A stretch of DNA of 6,910 bases from an uncultured Rikenella sp. GTDB taxonomy: Bacteria; Bacteroidota; Bacteroidia; Bacteroidales; Rikenellaceae. The position numbers were made by a program, and so were the translations under genes. Positions 1 through 6,015 of this stretch are shown here, in pieces. The notes under the pieces are model-generated. The model worked only from the letters and a program-made list of their open reading frames with translations. It was not told the origin of the DNA and searched no databases. Within the stretch, counting starts at the first letter, position 1, and every line of letters begins with the position of its first letter. The stretch spans positions 1 to 6,910 of the forward strand of contig NZ_CAJTUJ010000099.1 of assembly GCF_910579375.1 (NCBI RefSeq), written 5' to 3'.

Positions 1-330
1 AGCATGAGGCTTGGATTTGGGTGGTGTTGGTGGCTGAGCCTTGAGCTGTGCTTATGCGACCTTTAGGTCGCCGTCCTCGGCGAGAGCGACGCATTAGCGG
101 CGCGAGGGGGGCGCGCCGAGGACGAACTTCCGAGATTGGGGTTGTGAATGAGGTGTTGCTTTTGCGACTCGTAGAGCCGCGCGGGCCGGACGCCGCAGCC
201 CGAACCCGACAGAATTGGGGCAGAGCATTGGCTGTGCTTTGGGGCGGGTTGGACGCCCGGGCGGAACGCAACGAACATAGTGAGTTTGCGGGCCTCCCGA
301 GGGGAGGCGTCCGGCCCGCGCGGTTCTTCT
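1..330. repeat. GC-rich palindromic intergenic repeat block
   Basis: This stretch holds no credible gene but is full of exact inverted repeats. Positions 56-62 pair with 65-71, 72-82 with 114-124 (11 bp), 177-194 with 306-323 (18 bp), and 292-298 with 302-308. Two similar units start near 44 and 150: a CTT(A/T)TGCGAC core followed by a GC-rich tract. Positions 110-126 match 2241-2257 exactly over 17 bases. Positions 268-292 resemble 2027-2054 (both run CGCA(A/G)CGAA ... TTGCGGG). The shared modules make this one member of a dispersed repeat family present three times in the window. ORFs here on both strands translate to Arg/Ala/Pro-rich proteins of the kind GC-rich palindromes give by chance. 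Whether the repeat is mobile, regulatory or structural cannot be read from the sequence. Confidence 0.75.
177..323. repeat. Long inverted repeat (18-bp perfect arms)
   Basis: The arms CCGCGCGGGCCGGACGCC (177-194) and GGCGTCCGGCCCGCGCGG (306-323) are perfect reverse complements around a 111-base spacer. Pairing extends outward for about three more bases if one G:T wobble is allowed. The right arm overlaps a smaller hairpin (292-298 with 302-308), so two alternative folds compete. The arrangement suggests the ends of one palindromic unit. It could also fold in RNA as a long stem. Confidence 0.8.
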
Positions 331-447
331 AACCGCAGGATTCCACTCAAAAGTAGGGTAGATGTGGCCGCTTGAGGTAGCTTTCGGGTAGAGGCAGTCG
401 GTTATTTGGGCCGAGGCGGCCAGTCTTCGAGTGCCTCTCGTCCCCGT

Positions 448-687
448 TTATTCCGAGAGGCAACGCAACTGAAGACCGTGACCACGGTAGTACGTGCCGC
501 TGGGGTAGAGGCTCTGCGTGTAGAAAGCCAAAAATATGCTGTTAGCTCCACTCGCCGAAATCGACCAGAGAGATCCCTCGAGCCCATTGCCGCCCAGCAC
601 GCCCGATCCCGAACTGCGGTAGCCCGGGGCGGAGCCTTTCCCGATATTCCGCCACAACACGGCTGAAAAAACGCTATCTTTACGCAC
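448..687 (-). pseudogene. 3' remnant of a FISUMP (TIGR02145) domain surface protein
   Basis: The minus-strand frame ending in the stop at 448-450 encodes a recognisable C-terminal end of the Fibrobacter succinogenes major paralogous domain, TIGR02145. It shows GYRSSGSGVLGG, then LWSISASGANS, then YPSGTYYRGHGLQLRC and a final L-S-E. Family members typically end with a G-Y-R start, a W-S-S-S centre and an R-x-N/H-G-F-x-V-R-C finish. Only about 59 residues (448 to ~624) fit. Residues encoded between 625 and 687 do not clearly match, and the frame would start inside the tyrS promoter region. The several-hundred-residue N-terminal part expected of such secreted or cell-surface proteins is absent, and no signal peptide precedes it. 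It therefore reads as a 5'-truncated relic. I recognise this from motif pattern only; a short intact gene is unlikely but not excluded. Confidence 0.6.
675..682 (+). promoter_or_regulatory. Probable tyrS promoter -7 element
   Basis: TATCTTTA lies 21 bases before the tyrS start and differs by one base from the Bacteroidetes housekeeping -7 consensus TAnnTTTG. A convincing -33 TTTG is not visible at the usual distance, where the sequence is CACAACACGGCTG. The leader is A-rich and has no Shine-Dalgarno sequence, which is normal for this phylum. Transcription would start only a few bases downstream, giving a very short leader. Confidence 0.5.
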
Positions 688-703
688 AAAAAATCAAAAA
701 CCG

Positions 704-1996
704 ATGGACTTTATCGAGGAACTCACCTGGCGCGGCATGATACACGATATGATGCCCGGAACTGTCGAACAGCTCAAAAAAGAGATGACCACGGCTTATC
801 TGGGCTTCGACCCGACAGCCGATTCGCTGCATATCGGCCACCTCGTGGGCGTGATGATGCTCAAACACTTTCAACGATGCGGCCACAAACCGCTGGCGCT
901 GATCGGCGGAGCGACCGGTATGATCGGAGACCCGAGCGGCAAGTCGCTCGAACGCAACCTGCTGGACGAAGAGACCTTGCGGCACAATCAGACCGCTATC
1001 AAAGCCCAGCTCTCCAAGCTGATCGACTTCGACAGCGACGCGCCCAATGCGGCCGAAATGGTGAACAACTACGATTGGATGAAGGGCCAAACCTTCCTCG
1101 GGTTTATCCGCGACATCGGGAAACTCATTACCGTCAACTACATGATGGCCAAGGACTCGGTCAAGAAACGGTTCAACGGCGAGGGAGAGGGGATGTCGTT
1201 CACCGAATTTACCTACCAGCTCGTGCAGGGATTCGACTTTCTGACCTTGTACGAAACCAAAAACTGCAAATTGCAACTCGGCGGATCGGATCAGTGGGGG
1301 AATATCACCACCGGTACCGAGCTCATTCGGCGGAAAGCCAACGGAGAGGCTTTCGCGCTGACCTGCCCGCTCATCAAGAAGGCCGACGGAACGAAGTTCG
1401 GCAAGACCGAGAGCGGTAATGTCTGGCTCGATCCGCGATACACGTCGCCGTATAAGTTCTACCAGTTCTGGGTCAATGTGAGCGACGAGGATGCGGAACG
1501 GTATATCAAGATATTCACCTTGCTGGACAAAGCGACGGTCGAGAGTCTGATTGCGGAGCATCGCGAGGCGCCGCATTTGCGGAAGTTACAGAAACGGCTG
1601 GCCGAAGAGCTGACGGTGATGATCCACTCGCGGGAAGAGTACGAACGTGCGGTGGCTGCCAGCTCGATTCTTTTCGGCGGAGGTGCCGAGGCATTGAAGG
1701 CGGCGGACGAGCGGACGATTTTGGAGGTATTCGACGGGGTGCCTCAGTTCGAAATTTCAGCCGCGGATTTGGCTGTTGCGAGTGGTGTGCCGTTTGCTGC
1801 GCTTTGCACGGAAAAGGCGTCGGTATTTGCTTCCAAGGGCGAGCTGAGGCGGCTGGTTCAGGGAGGCGGGATTTCGCTGAACGGCACTAAAGTGACGGAT
1901 GCGGAACAGCCGGTGGCGACTGAAGATCTTATTTCCGGTAAGTTTCTGTTGGTGCAGAAGGGAAAGAAGAATTATTTCCTCCTGATTGCCAAGTAG
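704..1996 (+). CDS. tyrS: Tyrosyl-tRNA synthetase
   Basis: This cytoplasmic class I aminoacyl-tRNA synthetase activates tyrosine with ATP and charges tRNA-Tyr. At 430 residues it has the full length of the bacterial TyrS family. The N-terminal Rossmann catalytic domain carries the ATP-binding HIGH motif at residues 43-46 after GFDPTADSL. The tyrosine pocket signature Y171-xxx-Q175-xx-D178 is present, as are QLGGSDQWGN (191-200) and the KMSKS loop in its KFGKT form (231-235). Residues from about 350 to the end form the tRNA-binding S4-like domain, with RRLVQGGGISLNG and a closing GKFLLVQKGKKNY. The ATG at 704 is chosen because MDFIEELTWRG is a normal family N-terminus and lies 21 bases after a promoter-like box. 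No key residue is missing. No clear terminator follows; a repeat block begins within a few bases of the stop. Confidence 0.97.
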   Translation: MDFIEELTWRGMIHDMMPGTVEQLKKEMTTAYLGFDPTADSLHIGHLVGVMMLKHFQRCGHKPLALIGGATGMIGDPSGKSLERNLLDEETLRHNQTAIKAQLSKLIDFDSDAPNAAEMVNNYDWMKGQTFLGFIRDIGKLITVNYMMAKDSVKKRFNGEGEGMSFTEFTYQLVQGFDFLTLYETKNCKLQLGGSDQWGNITTGTELIRRKANGEAFALTCPLIKKADGTKFGKTESGNVWLDPRYTSPYKFYQFWVNVSDEDAERYIKIFTLLDKATVESLIAEHREAPHLRKLQKRLAEELTVMIHSREEYERAVAASSILFGGGAEALKAADERTILEVFDGVPQFEISAADLAVASGVPFAALCTEKASVFASKGELRRLVQGGGISLNGTKVTDAEQPVATEDLISGKFLLVQKGKKNYFLLIAK

Positions 1997-2257
1997 AAAC
2001 GGTTGACCGGAGTGAAGCGAGGTTGTCGCAGCGAAGTTTGTTTGAACTTGCGGGTATACCCGGCCAGAGCATCCCGCAGGGATGCGCTCTAAAGTTTTTT
2101 TGGTTCTTTTTGCCCGAAGCCTCCCGCCGCGGAGGCCCGCAACTGACGTTGCTGTGGGCCCCGCAGGCTTCAGCCCAATAAGGCAATTGCGCTTTTGCAG
2201 ATCTAGTTGCGCCCCCGTTGGCGGCGAGCTGCTTGAACAAGGCGCGCCGAGGACGAA
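1997..2257. repeat. Dispersed palindromic repeat block after tyrS
   Basis: This gap holds no intact gene. In order it contains a module (2027-2054) resembling 268-292, the perfect 12-base palindrome CGGGTATACCCG (2051-2062), an imperfect hairpin (2066-2090, AGAGCATCCC with GGGATGCGCTCT), and the tract AAAGTTTTTTTGGTTCTTTTT (2091-2111). Next comes a branched stem region: 2116-2122 with 2165-2171 outside, and 2119-2124 with 2131-2136 plus 2139-2143 with 2148-2152 inside. It ends in a 17-base core (2241-2257) identical to 110-126. The hairpin plus T-rich tract recurs in reverse orientation near 6731-6782. The hairpin and T-run at 2066-2100 could also serve as the tyrS terminator, but that is inference. 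Confidence 0.75.
2066..2102 (+). terminator. Hairpin plus T-tract, possible tyrS terminator
   Basis: AGAGCATCCC (2066-2075) pairs with GGGATGCGCTCT (2079-2090) with a two-base bulge, and AAAG and a run of seven T (2095-2101) follow. The geometry resembles an intrinsic terminator 70 bases after the tyrS stop. However, the same hairpin and T-rich tract recur upstream of the Crp/Fnr gene (reverse orientation), so it may simply be part of the repeat family. Confidence 0.4.
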
Positions 2258-2375
2258 TGTGATGCCGACCTACGTGCTGATCGACCCGCAGGGGACGATC
2301 GTCGGACGCTGGTACCCCGGGCAGGGGGATTTTCAGGATCGGATGGTCGAACCGTATCTGAAAAAGACAGAATAA
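2258..2375 (+). pseudogene. Truncated thioredoxin-fold protein (C-terminal end only)
   Basis: The frame ending at the TAA at 2373-2375 encodes only about 39 recognisable residues: the C-terminal end of a TlpA/thioredoxin-like protein. It begins at the cis-proline loop (NVMPTYVLIDPQGTIVG) and ends with FQDRMVEPYLKKTE. This aligns with the end of the intact gene next door (LYPTFVLVEPKEGRIV ... FQAEMEPYFAPVR), so the two were probably tandem paralogues. The CxxC catalytic half and signal peptide are missing. Upstream in the same frame the sequence is repeat, whose 17-base core ends at 2257, one base from the point where homology starts. An ATG at 2262 exists but would give a 37-residue fragment lacking the active site. 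The stop lies 21 bases before the next gene, an operon-like spacing kept from the intact state. Confidence 0.75.
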
Positions 2376-2396
2376 CGCATATAAATCGCAACGAAG

Positions 2397-2921
2397 ATGA
2401 TGAAAAGATGGTTGTTCGGAGTGCTCGCGCTGTTGGCAGCCGGCACCGTGTCGGCGCAGGAGCCGACGGAAAAGGTCGAAGTGGGCGACAAATTCCACGA
2501 TGTCGAGTTGCACGACACGGACGGGAACTACTCCTATCTGTCCGATTATGTCGGGCAGGAGGGGAAGTATCTGTTGGTGCTGTTTTGGACTTCGAACTGT
2601 CCGCGGTGCCATGCCTCGTTCCCGGAGGTGGCCAAATATGCGAAGCAATATGCCGACAAACTCTCGGTGGTCGGGGTGATGCTAAGCGACAACCACGCCG
2701 GCTGGATGGAGATGTACAAATACCGGAAACCGTTTGCGTGGCCCAATCTTTCGGACGGTAAATTGTTGAACGAAGGGGCGGCGGTGCCGTACGGGATCGG
2801 TCTCTATCCGACCTTCGTGCTGGTGGAGCCGAAGGAGGGGCGGATCGTGCGGATGTGGAGCGGCTTTAAACTCGATCGTTTTCAGGCCGAAATGGAGCCT
2901 TATTTTGCGCCGGTACGATAG
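2397..2921 (+). CDS. Exported thioredoxin-like (TlpA/redoxin) protein
   Basis: This is a 174-residue secreted thioredoxin-fold protein that probably acts as a periplasmic thiol-disulfide oxidoreductase. The signal peptide is residues 1-20: MMKRW, a hydrophobic LFGVLALLAAG stretch, then VSA before Gln21. The mature part starts with a redoxin-like GDKFHDVELHDTDGNYSYLSDY segment. It then has LLVLFWTSNCPRCHASFPEV with the active-site pair C68-P-R-C71 and the cis-proline P138 in LYPTFVLVEP. All three catalytic-fold hallmarks are present. CPRC is a less common dipeptide than the CGPC of thioredoxin, and the substrate is unknown. There are two adjacent ATGs (2397 and 2400); either gives the same signal peptide. 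It follows the remnant of a paralogue by 21 bases and precedes rnhB by 59. Some relatives act in cytochrome c maturation, but nothing nearby supports that role. Confidence 0.85.
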   Translation: MMKRWLFGVLALLAAGTVSAQEPTEKVEVGDKFHDVELHDTDGNYSYLSDYVGQEGKYLLVLFWTSNCPRCHASFPEVAKYAKQYADKLSVVGVMLSDNHAGWMEMYKYRKPFAWPNLSDGKLLNEGAAVPYGIGLYPTFVLVEPKEGRIVRMWSGFKLDRFQAEMEPYFAPVR

Positions 2922-2980
2922 ATTCGAGGGTTCTGTTGTTGCGGGATTTTTTGTGGCTTATTTGAGCTGTTTTTGAGGCT

Positions 2981-3592
2981 ATGCTGGCATTGAGTCTGTA
3001 CGGTGGGGTCGAGGTGGGGCTCGACGAGGCGGGGCGGGGGCCGTTGGCCGGTTCGGTATTCGCCGGAGCGGTGCTGTTACCGGTCGATTTCCGGGACGAG
3101 CGGCTCGACGACTCGAAGAAGATGAGCGAGCGCGATCGGTATGCGGTGCGCGAGGTGATCGAGCGTGAGGCGGTGGCGTGGGGAGTAGGGGAGGTGTCGG
3201 CGGCCGAGATCGATGAAATCAATATCCTGAATGCCTCGTTCCGGGCGATGCGGCGGGCGTTCGCCCAGTTGCAGGAACGGTTGCCGGCGGGTGTCGAACC
3301 GGAACGGCTTCTGGTGGACGGCAATCGGTTCCGACCGGGGCAGTTGCTGATTCCTTACGAGTGTGTGGTCAAGGGGGATGCGAAACTGGCGCCGATTGCG
3401 GCGGCTTCGGTGCTGGCCAAGACCTGGCGGGACGACTACATGCTGCGTCTGCATGACGAATATCCGGTCTACGGATGGGACCGGAACAAGGGCTACCCGA
3501 CGGAGTCGCACCGGGAGGCCATTCTGCGGCACGGTCTGTCGCCCTATCACCGGCGGACGTTCTGCCGCCGGTTCCCGCTGTTCGGGGAGTGA
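2981..3592 (+). CDS. rnhB: Ribonuclease HII
   Basis: RNase HII cuts the RNA strand of RNA-DNA hybrids and incises 5' to single ribonucleotides embedded in DNA, starting ribonucleotide excision repair in the cytoplasm. The 203-residue length is normal. The metal-binding acidic residues are all visible: D15-E16 in GLDEAGRGPLAG, D113 in LLVDGNRF and D133 in VVKGDAKLAPIAAASVLAKT. The family segments DDSKKMSERDRYAVREVI, EIDEINILNASFRAM and NKGYPTESH are also present. The ATG at 2981 places DEAGRG at residue 15, as expected for the family. It lies 59 bases after the thioredoxin-like gene with no terminator between them, so co-transcription is plausible. A strong terminator follows 28 bases after the stop. 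Confidence 0.96.
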   Translation: MLALSLYGGVEVGLDEAGRGPLAGSVFAGAVLLPVDFRDERLDDSKKMSERDRYAVREVIEREAVAWGVGEVSAAEIDEINILNASFRAMRRAFAQLQERLPAGVEPERLLVDGNRFRPGQLLIPYECVVKGDAKLAPIAAASVLAKTWRDDYMLRLHDEYPVYGWDRNKGYPTESHREAILRHGLSPYHRRTFCRRFPLFGE

Positions 3593-3620
3593 TTACATCT
3601 GTTTGCAGCAGTTGGAGAGT

Positions 3621-3672
3621 TGGATAAGTTGTTGGTATTTATTATATTGCCCACAACTTATCCATTTTTTTT
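3621..3672 (+). terminator. Intrinsic terminator after rnhB
   Basis: TGGATAAGTTGT (3621-3632) and ACAACTTATCCA (3653-3664) form a perfect 12-bp stem. Two more G:C pairs follow inside after one mismatch, and eight T (3665-3672) come directly after the stem. No T-run is seen on the other side, so it works for plus-strand transcripts. It ends the upstream gene group. Confidence 0.9.
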
Positions 3673-3742
3673 GTTTAATGCCGGGGCGGAACTTCTTCGT
3701 TCAAGAGTTTTTCGGCCCTGCAAATTCTAAAACAATCTTGTC

Positions 3743-4393
3743 ATGAAGCTCAAATTTTTGAGAGGTATGGCCGTTGTTGCGGTGCTCTCCGTAGGTTCTC
3801 TTTCGGCACAACATGTTGATTTAAATCGGGTTTTGTATCGTTCGGTGACGGAGCGGGTGCAGTTGCCGTTGGTTTTTTCGACGCGTGACAGCCTGTTCGC
3901 CCTCTCTTTGCCGACGGCCGACGAGGGGCCGGCCGAGGTTTATGTCCAGCTTACGGTCGGTCGCAACGGCCGGGTGAAAGAGAAGAAGACCCGGGTGAGT
4001 GCGAATCACGTGGGAGTTTATGTTGCTCCGGCGTTTACCGCCGCTGCGAAAGGTTTGCAAATTGACCGGGATTCGGTTCCTGCGCTGGCGGGTCGGGATA
4101 CTTCGGTGGTGCTGACTTTCCCACTAGAGTACCGCTGTGTGCTGGATACGATGACTCGGGCGTGGCCTAATGCGGGTGAAGAGTTGCAAAAGATGTTACG
4201 TGAAATTAATACAAATACTTATCCGAGTATGCTCCGTTCGAATGGAATCCGTCCGATGACTCTGGAAGAGATAGATTTCGCCGGTCGGCAAGCAACGTCT
4301 TTTGTTATTTCGCATGCGAAATGGGAATATAAGCAGTTGGAACCTACCCGGATTTGGTACTACTTAATCTTTCTTGGCGATTCGAAATACTAA
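3743..4393 (+). CDS. Exported protein with TonB C-terminal-like fold
   Basis: This 216-residue protein is of unknown function. Residues 1-22 are a clear signal peptide: MKLKFLRG, a hydrophobic MAVVAVLSVGSL core, then SA before Gln23. Residues ~63-130 resemble the TonB_C domain (Pfam PF03544) pattern. AEVYVQLTVGRNGRVKEKK is the usual V-x-V-x-x-x-V-x-x-x-G-x-V strand pair. A segment with F-T-A-A-A-K-G-L and a closing SVVLTFPLEY strand follow. Unlike true TonB it has a cleavable signal peptide instead of a membrane anchor and no Pro-rich spacer, so it probably does not energise receptors. Residues 131-216 (MTRAWPNAGEELQKMLREIN onward, ending in YYLIFLGDSKY) match nothing I recognise. The start is fixed by the signal peptide. 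Its stop is 18 bases before the lipoprotein gene, so the two are likely co-transcribed and may work together in the envelope. Confidence 0.75.
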   Translation: MKLKFLRGMAVVAVLSVGSLSAQHVDLNRVLYRSVTERVQLPLVFSTRDSLFALSLPTADEGPAEVYVQLTVGRNGRVKEKKTRVSANHVGVYVAPAFTAAAKGLQIDRDSVPALAGRDTSVVLTFPLEYRCVLDTMTRAWPNAGEELQKMLREINTNTYPSMLRSNGIRPMTLEEIDFAGRQATSFVISHAKWEYKQLEPTRIWYYLIFLGDSKY

Positions 4394-4411
4394 CCTTTAG
4401 TCTTTGTAATT

Positions 4412-5923
4412 ATGAAAACTTTACAAATATGCTGTATAGGGCTGGCCTTGGTGGTTGGCTGGTCGTGCACGAAAGAGCGACCTTACTCCGATCCGAGTGA
4501 ACGATCGGAACATGCAATCGCTGAAGCCCGGGCTTGTTATGAAAGTACGGCTGCGCCGTTGACTAAAACGGTGGCGGGGCGGGAAGTACCCATCAAACCG
4601 CTTCCGGGGGAGATGGTGCCGTTGTGGGAACGGGCGGTCGCGGTGGTGTTGTCGGACGGAACGTCATGGGTCGATGTGCCGATAGAGGCTGCGATCACCT
4701 ATACGGCGGTTCGGGGCGGCCTTCACGATCATGAGGAGGGGGAGACTTGCGGACAGGACCATTCGGCGGTTCAGGCGATTCAGAAACTGTCGGTTTATAC
4801 GGCTGCGGACGGAGGCCGACAACTGTCGGTCGTTACAATTGTCCCGAAGCCGGATTGTATGATGGATGTGACGGGGTTCTCTTCAGCGACGGGATTGGCG
4901 GGATTCAGCGGTTTCGCCTCATGGCATGACTTGGCGGCCAACCTGATTCGGGTGGCCGGTTATGAGCATGGGGTAAAAACAACCTGCGTCAAAGCAACGG
5001 GTGCCGATTGGGCGGAGATCGGTGCGGTGGTGGGGAATACGATTTTATATCCATACCAAATTAACTCCATATCCTCTATAGTGATTACAAAAGCGGGGTG
5101 GTGTAATATCTGTGGAGAATCAGATTGTGCGAATCCTAATGATATGGGGAAACATTGTTTATTGTGTGGAAAATATGATCCTAAAAATGAGCCTTGGGAA
5201 AAATCCGAATGTATTTGTGCTCGTTGCGGCACCTGCGGGCGACGTTTCAAGGGTACTGGTGGGATGACTGTTACGTGTACCTGCGGAAACAACTTTACAC
5301 CGGCGGTTTGTAAGATTTGCGGCGAATTGGTCTGCATCCATTTGTTCAGCGCGGATAAGTCAGACACGCCGGTTCCCGTTCATGACCCGGTGACGGCCCA
5401 TTCGGCGATGTTCGATGAGTTTTTCGGCTCACGCTACTCCTCTGATCTGATACGGATGATGAAATTGACCGACCAGATGATCGACAGGGATTATCGGTAC
5501 CAGGGGAACGAATATATACATGGGATGTATGTGTTGGAGGATGGTGCTCTTCAATCTGCCGTCCGGGCCGAGGCTCGCGCCAAAATGCGAAACCATTTTA
5601 TTCGCTACGTCAAAGGTTTTGTTTTGTCGCGCGATCTCTCGTCGTTGGCCGAGGGGTTGCATCCGGTGCTGGATTCCTATGTCGATATACAGACGAAAAC
5701 AGAAATATTGAATTATTATTCCTATCTCCCTCCGATCCAGATCGTCCACGGGATGAATACTTCGCCTTATGTTCACAATCCGACGCCGTGTATGGAAACT
5801 TTGAAATACATCTATACAGAGTTGCTGAACATGAACGTATCGACGTCGGAAACGGAGCTCGGCGCGTTGTTCGATGCGTGGGAAAAACGAGCTCAGGGTG
5901 GTTTGGTGGATCCGTTTATCTAA
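4412..5923 (+). CDS. Cysteine-rich modular lipoprotein, function unknown
   Basis: This is a 503-residue protein with a lipoprotein signal: MKTLQICCIGLALVVGWSC, C19 being the likely lipidated residue. Gly at -3 is atypical for a lipobox. The following T-K-E-R is charged, as in Bacteroidetes surface-export signals, so a cell-surface position is possible. Residues ~50-200 form a module with a possible metal cluster (HDHEEGETCGQDH, H105-H117). Residues 231-310 hold 14 cysteines plus H310: C231xxC234xxxxC239, C249xxC252, C267xC269xxC272xxC275, C289xC291 and C300xxC303xxxxC308xH310. This looks like several zinc ribbons or knuckles. Residues ~320-503 are a likely helical domain containing RNHFIRYVKGF (393-403) and LHPVLD (416-421). 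It lies 18 bases after the TonB_C-like gene and ends before a strong hairpin. Base composition shifts sharply near residues 210-270. Enzyme, adhesin or effector roles are all possible. Confidence 0.8.
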   Translation: MKTLQICCIGLALVVGWSCTKERPYSDPSERSEHAIAEARACYESTAAPLTKTVAGREVPIKPLPGEMVPLWERAVAVVLSDGTSWVDVPIEAAITYTAVRGGLHDHEEGETCGQDHSAVQAIQKLSVYTAADGGRQLSVVTIVPKPDCMMDVTGFSSATGLAGFSGFASWHDLAANLIRVAGYEHGVKTTCVKATGADWAEIGAVVGNTILYPYQINSISSIVITKAGWCNICGESDCANPNDMGKHCLLCGKYDPKNEPWEKSECICARCGTCGRRFKGTGGMTVTCTCGNNFTPAVCKICGELVCIHLFSADKSDTPVPVHDPVTAHSAMFDEFFGSRYSSDLIRMMKLTDQMIDRDYRYQGNEYIHGMYVLEDGALQSAVRAEARAKMRNHFIRYVKGFVLSRDLSSLAEGLHPVLDSYVDIQTKTEILNYYSYLPPIQIVHGMNTSPYVHNPTPCMETLKYIYTELLNMNVSTSETELGALFDAWEKRAQGGLVDPFI

Positions 5924-5943
5924 TCGCTGTTAGCGGATAAAGA

Positions 5944-5987
5944 TCGCCCCGGACTCTGCGGCACAATAAGCGCAGAGTCCGGGGCGA
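5944..5987. terminator. Terminator-like hairpin between convergent genes
   Basis: A 17-bp perfect stem (5944-5960 with 5971-5987, arms TCGCCCCGGACTCTGCG and CGCAGAGTCCGGGGCGA) surrounds a 10-base loop. It lies 20 bases after the lipoprotein stop and 28 bases past the stop of the convergent regulator gene. No long T-run follows on either strand; on the minus strand TCTTTAT comes soon after. Its position between two converging stops suggests it ends transcription in both directions. Confidence 0.75.
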
Positions 5988-6015
5988 AAGGCGTATTGAG
6001 GCGATGTAAAAGCCG

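Noticed and set aside
1..330. CRISPR array
   Set aside because: The repeats are palindromic and irregular, without equal-length direct repeats separated by unique spacers.
48..350. Overlapping ~95-residue ORFs on both strands at 48-332 (+) and 63-350 (-)
   Set aside because: Both are Arg/Ala/Pro-rich, mirror each other across inverted repeats and show no known motif. They are explained by the GC-rich palindromic repeat.
680..1576. 298-residue minus-strand ORF opposite tyrS
   Set aside because: The plus strand carries an intact TyrRS with every catalytic motif. The reverse frame has no recognisable domain and is a by-product of GC-rich codons.
2082..2375. ORF of 97 residues read as a complete gene
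   Set aside because: Its first ~58 residues are encoded by repeat DNA. Only the last ~39 match a thioredoxin-fold end, with no active site or signal peptide.
1929..2648. 239-residue minus-strand ORF spanning the repeat and the thioredoxin gene start
   Set aside because: It crosses the end of tyrS, repeat DNA and a real signal peptide region, and has no coherent domain.
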